Below are positions 16,199-24,517 of a stretch of DNA of 64,000 nucleotides, piece by piece. Numbering within the stretch: position 1 is the stretch's first letter; every line of letters starts with the position of its first letter. Under the pieces are notes generated by a model, which saw nothing but the letters and a program-made list of their open reading frames with translations, was not told where the DNA came from and did no database searches. Source of the stretch: Xanthomonas cassavae CFBP 4642 (GTDB lineage: Bacteria; Pseudomonadota; Gammaproteobacteria; Xanthomonadales; Xanthomonadaceae); the NCBI RefSeq assembly GCF_000454545.1, contig NZ_CM002139.1, positions 4,420,016 through 4,484,015 on the forward strand, read 5' to 3'. Made by a program: the position numbers and the translations under genes.

Positions 16199-18097
16199 AT
16201 GCCGACGAATTATTCACGAGCCCAAGTGCTCGACATCATCGAACGCGAAGCGGCCGAGCGAAAGATCCCGCGTGACGACTTCCTGCGTTTTGCCCACGTA
16301 GAGACTGGCGGCGTCTTCGACGCGTTGGCCAGCCGCGGAGCCGGTGGTGCAAAAGGACTGTTTCAGTTCACGCCTCCGACCGCCGCACAATACGGGATCG
16401 CTGGACGCGAGCTGGATGCAGTGGTCAACACCGATGCAGCCGCGCGGCTGTATCTGGATAACCGGACGAGTCTGGTCGACCGGCACGAACGCGATGGCCG
16501 GCCCTACCTGTCGGGCAAACCTGCGCCTGACGGCCTGGACATGTATCTGGCGCATCAGCAAGGCGCCGGTGGTTACCGCTCTTTGCAGACCGCCATCGCC
16601 ACCGGATCCTTTGGACTCGAAAGCACGCGCGCCAACATCCTCAACAATGTCGGCGAAAAAGAACTGAAATCCCTGACGGGTGTCGATTCGGCAACGTTCC
16701 GGCGCATGTCCGACAAGGACATGGCGCAGACGTTCGTGCAGTACTGGGATACGAAGATGGACCGTATCCGTATTCCTGAAAAAGGAATCGAGCCGGTTTC
16801 GGACAGACAGCAGGCACCGTCGCACTCTGCGCCAGCGCAGTCCGCACCTACCCAGCCAGAAAAAGCTGTAGCACAAGGCATCGCGCTCCATGCCGCCTAC
16901 GACTTGACCCATAAGTACGATCACGTCAAGTACGGCCTTGCCGCAAAAGATCCCGATGAAGGCAGGGTCGATTGTTCTGGCTGGGTGGTCGAGATGCAGA
17001 ACGCGACCATGGAGGAGATCAACAAGGGCGCCGGCAAGGCCATTTTCACCAAGGACGAAAAGTTCAGCCCTGGTTTCGACAGTGCATCCGAACTGCTGCG
17101 CAAGGCCGAACATCGCTCGGGCGTGCTGATCGAAGGCAAAAATGTCACTGCCCAGAACCTCAAAGAAGGCATGATCATCGGCGAGGACAATGGCCCACAG
17201 AGTTGGGACAAAGGACGCTACAAGGGCATCGACCACATCACCATGGTGGTACGCGACCCCAAGGATGGCGAGCTCAAGATCAGCCAATCGCGTGGCGGTG
17301 AGGGCGTCGAGCTCAGCTCGCTGGATTCTTACCTTGAACGCAAGCACGCCAAGGGCGTCAAGCTCTATGCCAGCGACCCGCTGTCCGAGGCACGCGAGTT
17401 ACTGCAGGACCGCAGCCAGAGCAGACATCAGTCTCACGACGGCAACCCACACAAACCTGTGCATGCGCAGACGACCGCAGAGACATCCGGGGTACTGCGT
17501 GACAAGGCGCATGGCGCGGAGGTTCAGAAACTGCAGCAGACCTTGCAGCAGCTGGGCTACAAGGACGCCAATGGCAACGAACTCAAAGCCGACGGTACCT
17601 TTGGTCAACGGACGGCTGAAGCGGTCAAGGCATTCCAGCGTGCACGCGGACTGCAGGATGATGGCATCGTTGGCGGCGATACGTTCAAGGCATTGAAGCA
17701 GGCCGAGAAAGCGCCGTTGCTGTCGGAAAGGACCAATCCCGATCATCCGCTATACAACCAGGCCGTAAGCAAGCTGGAACAGCTGGGTCCGAATGCGTTC
17801 GCCGACCGTCGTGCACTGGAGAATGCAGCGGGCTCATTGGCCTTCGAAGCCAAGGCCAGCGGTTTGCAGCGCATCGATGCGGTGATGCAGAGCAAGGACG
17901 GCACCGGACTGTTCGCGGTACAGGGTCAGCCAAGCGATCCGGCGCACCAGCGGATCTATGCGGACAAGGCATCGGCTGCAGAACGCCCATTGGAACACAC
18001 CAGCAATGCCGTACGGCAGGACGCGCAGTCGCAAACGCAAACATGGGTCCAAGAGCAGCAAGAGCAGCAACGCAGCCAGGCACGCGGCGGCGCCTGA
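16199..18097 (+). CDS. multidomain peptidoglycan-degrading XVIPCD effector (X-Tfe)
   Basis: Predicted T4SS-delivered toxin that cuts the cell wall of competing bacteria, probably at two bond types. Residues about 20-140 are lysozyme/transglycosylase-like: Glu35 in HVETGG is the likely catalytic acid, followed by GLFQFTPPTAAQYG and YLAHQQGAGGYRSL. Residues about 225-400 look like an NlpC/P60-type cysteine peptidase, with Cys259 in VDCSGWV and His346 in GIDHITMVV. Residues about 436-500 are a peptidoglycan-binding type 1 domain (HGAEVQKLQQTLQQLGY to GIVGGDTFKAL). XVIPCD occupies about 507-632 (LLSERTNPDHPLYNQ, Gln-rich end). There is no signal peptide. The secretion signal, wall-binding domain and N-terminal domain are clear. 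The peptidase assignment rests on the Cys and His motifs and is less certain. Confidence 0.9.
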   Translation: MPTNYSRAQVLDIIEREAAERKIPRDDFLRFAHVETGGVFDALASRGAGGAKGLFQFTPPTAAQYGIAGRELDAVVNTDAAARLYLDNRTSLVDRHERDGRPYLSGKPAPDGLDMYLAHQQGAGGYRSLQTAIATGSFGLESTRANILNNVGEKELKSLTGVDSATFRRMSDKDMAQTFVQYWDTKMDRIRIPEKGIEPVSDRQQAPSHSAPAQSAPTQPEKAVAQGIALHAAYDLTHKYDHVKYGLAAKDPDEGRVDCSGWVVEMQNATMEEINKGAGKAIFTKDEKFSPGFDSASELLRKAEHRSGVLIEGKNVTAQNLKEGMIIGEDNGPQSWDKGRYKGIDHITMVVRDPKDGELKISQSRGGEGVELSSLDSYLERKHAKGVKLYASDPLSEARELLQDRSQSRHQSHDGNPHKPVHAQTTAETSGVLRDKAHGAEVQKLQQTLQQLGYKDANGNELKADGTFGQRTAEAVKAFQRARGLQDDGIVGGDTFKALKQAEKAPLLSERTNPDHPLYNQAVSKLEQLGPNAFADRRALENAAGSLAFEAKASGLQRIDAVMQSKDGTGLFAVQGQPSDPAHQRIYADKASAAERPLEHTSNAVRQDAQSQTQTWVQEQQEQQRSQARGGA

Positions 18098-18114
18098 TAG
18101 ATCTGCATTCCGGA

Positions 18115-18158
18115 AACCCGAACGGGCACTGATCGTTGGATCAGTGCCCGTTCGGGTT
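18115..18158. terminator. strong hairpin between convergent genes
   Basis: A perfect 20-bp stem (AACCCGAACGGGCACTGATC with its exact complement) closes over the loop GTTG. It lies 18 bases after the effector stop and 74 bases before the end of the convergent gene, so it can stop transcription from both sides. No clear T-run follows on the plus strand. Confidence 0.8.
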
Positions 18159-18231
18159 CAAGCATACGCTCACAGCGAAATTTTCCGGATCGCCGCAGGG
18201 ATCTGATGTCCGTCGTTGAACGATCCCATGC

Positions 18232-19365
18232 TCAGTTGGAGGCCGCAACAGCCTCTTTGTCCGGAAACCATTGCGGCAAGCGCTCGGCGAATTTCGCTGC
18301 GCATTCATCGCTATAGGCTTGTGCGGCTTGTTTGACCAGCGCGTAGTCGTTTGCCTCCCACTCTTCCAGCGAGGCAGTGCGTGGCGTCGGTACACAGACC
18401 AGATGGACCGGGCTTGCCTTGCGCTTCAACAACCCACTCCGCTCTCCACCGATGCTGACGTTGTAACGCAACTCGTAGGGTGACGCGGTATCGCTCAGGC
18501 TCTGATAGACCAACACCCAATCGGACATGACCACCTGCAGCGGAAACGGATGAACCGGGATCGCGGACGGGTGGCCGCTGAAGTAGGCCTTCAGTTGCGC
18601 GTTGACCGCATCGCGTTGCAGTGCATATCCAGGATTGCCGATACTCTTGATCTTTTCACCTTTCAGCTGATCCTTGCTGAAGGATGAGGCCACTACGCCA
18701 CGGGCAAACAAGCTGGCGGCAATCTGGACCCCAACCAAGGCACCGGTGTGGCCACGCCGCACCACCCGCAGCATTTCATCGCCATTGGGCTGACCGTTCG
18801 AACCCACGTTGAGCTGCGCCTGTAATGGCAGCTGCAACGCCCAATCTGCGGAGGGCATGAGCGCGCCTTCCAGGTTTCCAGTGGTCGAATCAGTCGATTC
18901 CGCGACCACCACCGTCCCCGCCTCGGCCGCCGTCGCATAGGCGGTTGCCGTGGAAAAATCTCCGCCTGCAAATGCAGGCACTGCTGCAGTGGCCTCCGCA
19001 CTACGCGTCGGCGTGCAAAACGTGCCGGCGGCACGCATCTGCGCTTCATGGAAACCAATGCCATTGGTCTGGTGTACCACCGCATCCTTACCGTACTGCT
19101 CCACCAGCTTTGCGATCAATGCATCGGAAGGCGCCTGCTGTGCGCAGACCTCGGCGGCGGCGATGCGCGACCAGGTGAATTGCAGCGCAGGATCCCAACC
19201 CATTGCATCCTCGCCCACGAAACCGTGGTCGTAGTGATATGCATAGGTGACGGGATCGATCTCCTGCAGCGTCATTCCACCCTGGCCGGCATAGCCTGGC
19301 GGCACGTCCTGTGCAACGGCAAGCCCAGGCAGTGCCAACAGCACCGCCGCGATACACGTCTTCAT
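18232..19365 (-). CDS. secreted protein of unknown function, convergent to the effector
   Basis: I do not recognise this family. The chosen start is ATG at 19365 (MKTCIAAVLLALPGLAVAQ, a normal signal peptide) with GGGG upstream; a longer frame to 19524 would hide the signal. The mature protein of about 358 residues has four widely spaced cysteines (EVCAQQ, GTFCTPT, LVCVPT, SDECAAK) that could form disulfides in the periplasm, and a hydrophobic middle segment (GALVGVQIAASLFARGVVASSF). It is convergent with the effector across a strong hairpin. A link with the effector locus is possible only by neighbourhood. Confidence 0.7.
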   Translation of the reverse strand: MKTCIAAVLLALPGLAVAQDVPPGYAGQGGMTLQEIDPVTYAYHYDHGFVGEDAMGWDPALQFTWSRIAAAEVCAQQAPSDALIAKLVEQYGKDAVVHQTNGIGFHEAQMRAAGTFCTPTRSAEATAAVPAFAGGDFSTATAYATAAEAGTVVVAESTDSTTGNLEGALMPSADWALQLPLQAQLNVGSNGQPNGDEMLRVVRRGHTGALVGVQIAASLFARGVVASSFSKDQLKGEKIKSIGNPGYALQRDAVNAQLKAYFSGHPSAIPVHPFPLQVVMSDWVLVYQSLSDTASPYELRYNVSIGGERSGLLKRKASPVHLVCVPTPRTASLEEWEANDYALVKQAAQAYSDECAAKFAERLPQWFPDKEAVAASN

Positions 19366-19391
19366 GAATCCCCGTCCATATGGATGATGGC

Positions 19392-19422
19392 GATGCGCTG
19401 CATGTCCCCCATGCAGCGCATC
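19392..19422. promoter_or_regulatory. 13-bp-stem inverted repeat upstream of the secreted protein gene
   Basis: GATGCGCTGCATG and its exact complement flank a 5-base loop TCCCC. On the minus strand the element lies 27 bases before the ATG at 19365, so it would be in the 5' leader or promoter of that gene. It may be a protein-binding dyad or a leader hairpin. Confidence 0.5.
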
Positions 19423-19477
19423 GACGCGATGGTCATCGACTGCGCAGTGCCGTGATCGGCAGGGTAATGGCACCCCA

Positions 19478-19499
19478 CCCGGCAGATCGGCCTGCCGGG
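19478..19499. repeat. short hairpin CCCGGCAG/CTGCCGGG
   Basis: An 8-bp perfect stem with a 6-base loop. It belongs to a cluster of three hairpins in the 217-base gap between two minus-strand genes. Confidence 0.5.
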
Positions 19500-19533
19500 G
19501 TAGTGTGCGCGAGACCGCTGGCAATCGCAGTCG

Positions 19534-19566
19534 GGGCGGCCCCCACGCATGTGTGGGGACCGCCCT
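19534..19566 (-). terminator. GC-rich hairpin after the 157-residue protein gene
   Basis: On the minus strand GGGCGGTCCCCAC pairs with GTGGGGGCCGCCC (one G-T type mismatch) over a short loop, 17 bases beyond the stop of the gene ending at 19583. There is no T-run, so it is either a weak terminator or an RNA-stabilising hairpin. Confidence 0.45.
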
Positions 19567-19582
19567 TGCCCGACCTCAAACA

Positions 19583-20056
19583 TCAGGCATGCAGGATCCC
19601 GCCAGCACCGGGCTGCCAACAACGCGGCGTGCGCAAGGCAGCGAGAATACGGACCAGTTCGCGATAACTGTCGGCCAGTTGTGCAAACAGGCCGGCATCG
19701 CTGCAGCGGGTGTCTGCCACATCGGAGTAGGCGCCACGTCCCAGATCGATGAAGTAGTCCACACTGAGGCGGCGCCGTTGCGCGACGCCGGGAAACAGAC
19801 CTGCGATCAACAGACATCCATCACCGACATCGCGCAGCAAGTCTGCACGCACGCTGCCCACCTGCTCCTGCGCATGCAGCCAGGCCAGCGCTTGCGTGCG
19901 TGACAGCAGATGCGCATCGCGCTGGAAGCGCAGCAGCACGAAGACCAGATAGTGTTCGCGCGATTCGTCCAGCGGGCGTGCAATCCGCTCGCCTGCTTCG
20001 CGCACCAACGCCTGCCACAGCTCGGCCGGCGCCCCCTGTTTGAAAGACTCGTGCAT
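19583..20056 (-). CDS. conserved-looking cytoplasmic protein of unknown function
   Basis: I do not recognise a family. The start ATG at 20056 (MHESFKQGAPAELWQALV) has a textbook GGAGGA seven bases upstream, which rules out the longer frame reaching 20269. The protein has 157 residues, no signal peptide or membrane segment, and is largely helical by pattern (HYLVFVLLRFQRDAHLLSRTQALAWLHAQEQ, VDYFIDLGRGAYSDVADTRC). It is followed by hairpins and stands alone between the secreted-protein gene and glmS. Confidence 0.7.
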   Translation of the reverse strand: MHESFKQGAPAELWQALVREAGERIARPLDESREHYLVFVLLRFQRDAHLLSRTQALAWLHAQEQVGSVRADLLRDVGDGCLLIAGLFPGVAQRRRLSVDYFIDLGRGAYSDVADTRCSDAGLFAQLADSYRELVRILAALRTPRCWQPGAGGILHA

Positions 20057-20441
20057 ACGTCCTCCTGCGTGGTGGTGACCCTCGCACAAAGCGTATGCAT
20101 AAGCTGGGCCAAACTGCTGGCAGCCTGGGCTCCCGTCTGCCAACGCGAAGCAGGTCGCCGGCAGGCGGTGCGCGGCGTTGCCAGCGCCCCTGGCAGGCTC
20201 GATGCACGTGCGCTGCGCCATCAGCGCGGCGCCGTTAGCCTGGGCTTCGACGCTACTGGCGCAAGGCAAGACGCTCAGCCGCGCCCTCCTCGCTGTCTAC
20301 CGAGCGCGCGCTCGGTTACACATTCGCCCGGCCATCGAGCGATGCGCTCCACACCTGCCCCGGACAACGGTTCGACATCCGGCCACCGCGTGCTTGCCCC
20401 CCGCATGCGGTCGATCACAGTGCCTGGCCACCTGCCACTTG
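20057..20441. other. 385-base gap without a recognised gene
   Basis: This lies between glmS (ending at 20442 on the minus strand) and the 157-residue protein gene. It must hold the promoter of the latter. I found no hairpin with a T-run after glmS and no supported small gene. Confidence 0.45.
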
Positions 20442-22271
20442 CTACTCCACCGTCACCGACTTGGCCAGGTTGCGCGGCTTGTCGACGTCGGTGCCGCGTG
20501 CCAGGGCGGTGTGGTAGGCCAGCAGTTGCACCGGAATGGTGTGGATCACCGACGACAGCACGCCGGCATGACGTGGCGTGCGGATCACGTGCACGCCTTC
20601 GGACTCGCTGAAGTGGCTGTCCTGGTCGGCGAAGACGAACAATTCGCCGCCGCGCGCGCGCACTTCCTGCATGTTGGATTTGACCTTCTCCAGCAGCCGG
20701 TCGTTCGGTGCGATCACCACCACCGGCATGGCTGCGTCCACCAGCGCCAAGGGGCCGTGCTTCAACTCGCCTGCCGGATACGCCTCGGCGTGGATGTAGG
20801 AGATTTCCTTGAGCTTGAGCGCGCCTTCCAGGGCGATCGGGTAATGCAGGCCGCGCCCCAGGAACAAGGCGTTCTCTTTCGGCGAGAACCGCTCGGCCCA
20901 GGCCATGATCTGCGGCTCCAGGTTCAAGGCGTGCTGCACGCTGCCGGGCAGGAAACGCAGCTGCTCCAGGTAATCGGCTTCTTCGCTGTCGCTGACGCGC
21001 CCGTGCAACTTGCCCAGCACCACGGTCAGCTGGAACAGCACCGCCAGCTGCGTGGTGAACGCTTTGGTCGATGCCACGCCGATCTCGGCACCGGCGCGCG
21101 TGTAGCACACCAGCTCGCTGGCGCGCGGGATCGCGCTCTCGGGCACGTTGCAGATCGATAGCGTGTGCAGATGCCCCAGCGATTTGGCGTACTTCAGCGC
21201 TTCCATCGTGTCCAGCGTTTCGCCGGACTGGGAGATGGTGACGATCAGATGTTTGGGATTGGCATAGGCGGCGCGGTAACGGTACTCGCTGGCGATCTCC
21301 ACGCTGCATGGCAGCCCGGCGATGGCTTCGATCCAGTAGCGCGCCGTCATGCCGGCGTAGTAACTGGTGCCGCAGGCCAGGATCTGCACGCCTTCGATGT
21401 CGCGCAATACCCTTTCTGCATTGGCACCGAACAGCGACGCCGGGAAGCCCTTGGCATCGATCGCCGCCTCGATGGTGTCGGCCAGTGCGCGCGGCTGTTC
21501 GTGGATTTCCTTCTGCATGAAGTGGCGGAACGGGCCGAGTTCCAGCGAGGCCAGCGACACATCCGACAGATGCAGCGGGCGCTCGACCGGTGCGTTGTCG
21601 CCGTCGAAGATGCGCACGCCATCGCGGCGCAGCTCGGCGGTGTCGCCCTCTTCCAGGAAGATCACCTGGCGGGTGGCCTGCACGATGGCCGAGACATCGG
21701 AAGCGACGAAGGTCTCGCCCTCGCCCACGCCGATCAGCAGCGGGCAGCCCATGCGCGCGCAGACGAAGCGCTCCGGTTCGGCCTGGCTCATCACCGCCAG
21801 CGCGTAGGCGCCGGTGAGCTCCTTGACGGTGCGCTGCAGCGCGGTCAACAGGTCGCCTGCGCTGCCCAGATGGTGATGGATCAGATGCGCGATGACTTCG
21901 GTGTCGGTCTGCGACTCGAAGGCATAACCGAGCGCACGCAGCTTCTCACGCTGCTCTTCGTGGTTTTCGATGATGCCGTTGTGCACCAGCGCGATGCCGG
22001 CACTGATGTGCGGATGCGCATTGGCTTCGGTCACGCCGCCATGCGTGGCCCAGCGGGTATGGCCGATGCCCAGCGTGGCGCCGAAGCGTTCGGCCTGGGC
22101 GGCCTGGGCCATTTCGGCCACCCGCCCGGTACGGCGCACCCGGCGCAGTTGGTCGCCATCGAGCACCGCAATGCCGGAAGAATCATAGCCGCGATATTCC
22201 AGCCGCTTGAGTCCTTCGATCAGGACCGGGACCACGTCGCGCCCGGCGATCGCTCCGACAATGCCGCACAT
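20442..22271 (-). CDS. glmS: glutamine-fructose-6-phosphate aminotransferase
   Basis: First committed step of UDP-GlcNAc synthesis: fructose-6-phosphate plus glutamine gives glucosamine-6-phosphate and glutamate. At 609 residues it is full length. Cys2 ([10 protein letters not shown]) is the N-terminal nucleophile of the glutaminase domain, with [16 protein letters not shown] and [12 protein letters not shown]. Two SIS sugar-isomerase domains follow ([68 protein letters not shown]), and it ends in [11 protein letters not shown] as in other GlmS proteins. It is divergent from the efflux operon. Confidence 0.98.
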   Translation of the reverse strand: MCGIVGAIAGRDVVPVLIEGLKRLEYRGYDSSGIAVLDGDQLRRVRRTGRVAEMAQAAQAERFGATLGIGHTRWATHGGVTEANAHPHISAGIALVHNGIIENHEEQREKLRALGYAFESQTDTEVIAHLIHHHLGSAGDLLTALQRTVKELTGAYALAVMSQAEPERFVCARMGCPLLIGVGEGETFVASDVSAIVQATRQVIFLEEGDTAELRRDGVRIFDGDNAPVERPLHLSDVSLASLELGPFRHFMQKEIHEQPRALADTIEAAIDAKGFPASLFGANAERVLRDIEGVQILACGTSYYAGMTARYWIEAIAGLPCSVEIASEYRYRAAYANPKHLIVTISQSGETLDTMEALKYAKSLGHLHTLSICNVPESAIPRASELVCYTRAGAEIGVASTKAFTTQLAVLFQLTVVLGKLHGRVSDSEEADYLEQLRFLPGSVQHALNLEPQIMAWAERFSPKENALFLGRGLHYPIALEGALKLKEISYIHAEAYPAGELKHGPLALVDAAMPVVVIAPNDRLLEKVKSNMQEVRARGGELFVFADQDSHFSESEGVHVIRTPRHAGVLSSVIHTIPVQLLAYHTALARGTDVDKPRNLAKSVTVE

Positions 22272-22309
22272 AGGGACAGCTCATTAGGAAGGAAGAGCGG
22301 CATTTTAGC

Positions 22310-22384
22310 GTGTCCGCTCTTGTCCACTGCATGACCGCGACCGGACAGCGTGTCCGCCCAAGTGTCTGCGGACACTGCGGACAC
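22310..22384. promoter_or_regulatory. cluster of TGTCCGC/GCGGACA half-sites, candidate enhancer for the efflux operon
   Basis: GTGTCCGC occurs at 22310 and 22350 and GCGGACAC at 22377. Two dyads are visible: CGGACA-GCG-TGTCCG (22342-22356) and AGTGTC-TGCG-GACACT (22361-22376). They lie 47-120 bases upstream of the sigma-54 promoter, a plausible place for an NtrC-type activator to bind. The operon encodes such an activator. They also lie upstream of divergent glmS. Confidence 0.7.
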
Positions 22385-22429
22385 TCCCAGCTTCGCCACA
22401 AATCCAAGCCATTTCAGTTACTTGGCGAT

Positions 22430-22445
22430 TGGCACGGCGCCTGCT
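22430..22445 (+). promoter_or_regulatory. sigma-54 (RpoN) -24/-12 promoter
   Basis: TGGCACGGCGCCTGCT matches the sigma-54 consensus TGGCAC-N5-TTGC with one substitution and has the invariant GG (22431-22432) and GC (22443-22444) separated by exactly 10 bases. Transcription would begin near 22456, about 22 bases before the ATG of the first operon gene. The NtrC-family regulator in the same operon supports it. Confidence 0.8.
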
Positions 22446-22477
22446 TTATTACCGTGACGCCACCGAGCACGCCCGCC

Positions 22478-23749
22478 ATGATTCGTGACACCTCCGCCCA
22501 GGACCACCTCATCCGCACACCCGCTCTCGCCGCGCCATGGCGTCGCTGGCTGTGGCCCGGCATTGCGACCTTGGCGGTGCTGGCCGGTATCGGTTGGGCG
22601 ATCACCGCGTGGAGCGCCGGCAGCCGCTCGTTCGATGCCAGCCGGGTGCGCATTGCCACCGTCACCCAGGGCGTCCTGGTCCGCGACATCGCCGCCGATG
22701 GCCGGGTGATCGCCGCCAACAGCCCGGTGCTGTACGCCATCTCCGCCGGCACGGTGACGTTGAGCGTGGTGGCGGGCGATGTGGTCAAGCAGGGCCAGGA
22801 GCTGGCGCGCATCGACAGCCCCGAGCTGCGCAGCAAGCTGGCACAGGAGCAGGCCACCCTGGCCGGGCTGGAAGCCGAATCCAGCCGCGCGGCCCTGGAT
22901 GCCACGCTGGCGCGCGCCACTGCCGGCAAGCTCACCGACCAGGCCAAGATCGACCGGCAGGCCGCCGCACGCGACCTGGAGCGCTACCAGCGCGGCTTCG
23001 ATGGCGGCGCGGTGCCGCAGGTGGAACTGGCCAAGGCCCAGGACACCCTGAAGAAGACCGACATCGACCTGCAGCACGCCCAGCGCGATGCGGCGTTGAA
23101 GAGCCGGGGCGCGGACCTGGATTCGCGCAACAAGCGCCTGCTGGCCGATCGCCAGCGCGCCGTGGTGGCCGAAGTGCAGCGCCAGGTGGACGCGCTCACC
23201 CTGTTGGCGCCGTTCGATGGCCAGGTCGGCCAGGTGCAGGCGGTGCAGCACACCCAGGTGGCGGCCAATGCGCCGATCCTGGGCGTGGTGGATCTGTCCA
23301 AGTTCGAAGTCGAGATCAAGGTACCGGAAAGCTTCGCGCGCGATCTGGCGATCGGCATGCCGGCCCAGCTGACCAGCGGCAGCGGCGAACCGTTTCCCGG
23401 CGCCATCTCGGCGGTGTCGCCGGAGGTGGTCAACGGCGAAGTCACCGCACGCATCCGCTTCACCGACAAACAACCGCCCGGCCTGCGCCAGAGCCAGCGC
23501 ATGAGCGCACGCGTGCTGCTGGATACGCGCCGCAACGTGCTCAAGGTCGAACGCGGCCCCTTCGTCGAGCAGTCCGGCGGCAGCTATGCCTACGTGATGG
23601 ATGGCAACACCGCCGCGCGCCGCCCGGTCAAGCTCGGTGTCAGCAGCCTTGGCGAAGTGCAGGTGCTGTCCGGCCTGCAGGCAGGCGACCGCGTGGTGGT
23701 GTCCGGCGCAGACAACTTCGGCGACGCACCGCGCGTCACCGTCCACTAA
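22478..23749 (+). CDS. MacA/HlyD-type periplasmic adaptor of an ABC efflux system
   Basis: Membrane-fusion protein joining the inner-membrane ABC transporter below to an outer-membrane channel. The start at 22478 (MIRDTSAQDH) fits the sigma-54 transcription start; longer frames would begin upstream of it. An N-terminal anchor (WLWPGIATLAVLAGIGWAITAW) is followed by a lipoyl-like half (VSVVAGDVVKQGQELARIDSPELRSKLAQEQ), a long coiled-coil hairpin (about residues 115-220) and the beta-barrel/MP region (LLAPFDGQVGQVQAVQHTQVAANAPILGVVD, GLQAGDRVVVSGADNF). The TolC-type partner is not in the window. The substrate is unknown. Confidence 0.9.
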   Translation: MIRDTSAQDHLIRTPALAAPWRRWLWPGIATLAVLAGIGWAITAWSAGSRSFDASRVRIATVTQGVLVRDIAADGRVIAANSPVLYAISAGTVTLSVVAGDVVKQGQELARIDSPELRSKLAQEQATLAGLEAESSRAALDATLARATAGKLTDQAKIDRQAAARDLERYQRGFDGGAVPQVELAKAQDTLKKTDIDLQHAQRDAALKSRGADLDSRNKRLLADRQRAVVAEVQRQVDALTLLAPFDGQVGQVQAVQHTQVAANAPILGVVDLSKFEVEIKVPESFARDLAIGMPAQLTSGSGEPFPGAISAVSPEVVNGEVTARIRFTDKQPPGLRQSQRMSARVLLDTRRNVLKVERGPFVEQSGGSYAYVMDGNTAARRPVKLGVSSLGEVQVLSGLQAGDRVVVSGADNFGDAPRVTVH

Positions 23750-23786
23750 TTCTTTTCACTTCTTACTTTTCGCAAAGGAATCGGCA

Positions 23787-24506
23787 ATGCTCAAGATGCA
23801 AGCGGTCTCCAAGGTCTTCCGCACCGAACAGGTGGAAACCCACGCGCTGCGCTCGCTGGACCTGCATGTGCGCGAAGGCGAGTTCGTTGCCGTGACCGGG
23901 CCGTCCGGCTCGGGCAAGACCACCTTCCTCAATCTGGCCGGGCTGCTGGAAACCTTCACCAGCGGGCAGTACCTGCTCGATGGCGAAGACGTCAGCCACT
24001 TGTCCGACGACGCACGTTCGCGGCTGCGCAACCAGAAGATCGGCTTCATCTTCCAGGGTTTCAACCTGATTCCCGACCTCAACCTGTTCGACAACGTCGA
24101 TGTGCCGCTGCGCTACCGCGGCATGCCGGCCGCCGAGCGCAAGCAGCGTATCGAAGACGCCCTGACCAAGGTCGGCCTGGGCTCGCGGCTGCGCCATTAC
24201 CCCACCGAGCTGTCCGGTGGCCAACAGCAGCGCGCGGCGATCGCGCGCGCACTGGCAGGCAGCCCGCGCCTGCTGCTGGCCGACGAACCCACCGGCAATC
24301 TGGATTCGCAGATGGCACGCGGCGTGATGGAACTGCTGGAAGAGATCAACAGCCAGGGCACCACCATCGTCATGGTCACCCACGACCCGGAACTGGCTGC
24401 ACGCGCGCAGCGCAACGTGCATATCGTCGATGGTCAGGCCACCGATCTGGAACGCAATCCCAGCCTGATGCGCGCGCCCAGCGCCGCTGCAACCCTGGCC
24501 GACTAA
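23787..24506 (+). CDS. ABC transporter ATPase, MacB/LolD type
   Basis: Nucleotide-binding subunit of the efflux system. AAAGGA precedes the ATG. All motifs are present: Walker A GPSGSGKTT, Q-loop FQGFNLIPDLNLFDNV, signature LSGGQQQRAAIARAL, Walker B LLLADEPTGNLD and the H-loop THDPE. At 239 residues it is normal for the family. It is 37 bases downstream of the adaptor and 11 bases upstream of the first permease. Confidence 0.95.
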   Translation: MLKMQAVSKVFRTEQVETHALRSLDLHVREGEFVAVTGPSGSGKTTFLNLAGLLETFTSGQYLLDGEDVSHLSDDARSRLRNQKIGFIFQGFNLIPDLNLFDNVDVPLRYRGMPAAERKQRIEDALTKVGLGSRLRHYPTELSGGQQQRAAIARALAGSPRLLLADEPTGNLDSQMARGVMELLEEINSQGTTIVMVTHDPELAARAQRNVHIVDGQATDLERNPSLMRAPSAAATLAD

Positions 24507-24517
24507 GGAGCCTGCCC

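Noticed and set aside
2579..18097. Idea that the two effectors belong to a type VI rather than type IV system
   Set aside because: Both end in the Gln-rich XVIPCD domain with the LL-x3-x-P-HP-LY start. That is the T4SS recruitment signal in Xanthomonas, and no VgrG, PAAR or adaptor gene is nearby.
18232..19524. Longer start (19524) for the secreted protein gene
   Set aside because: The extension has no coding character, covers a perfect hairpin and would hide the signal peptide at 19365.
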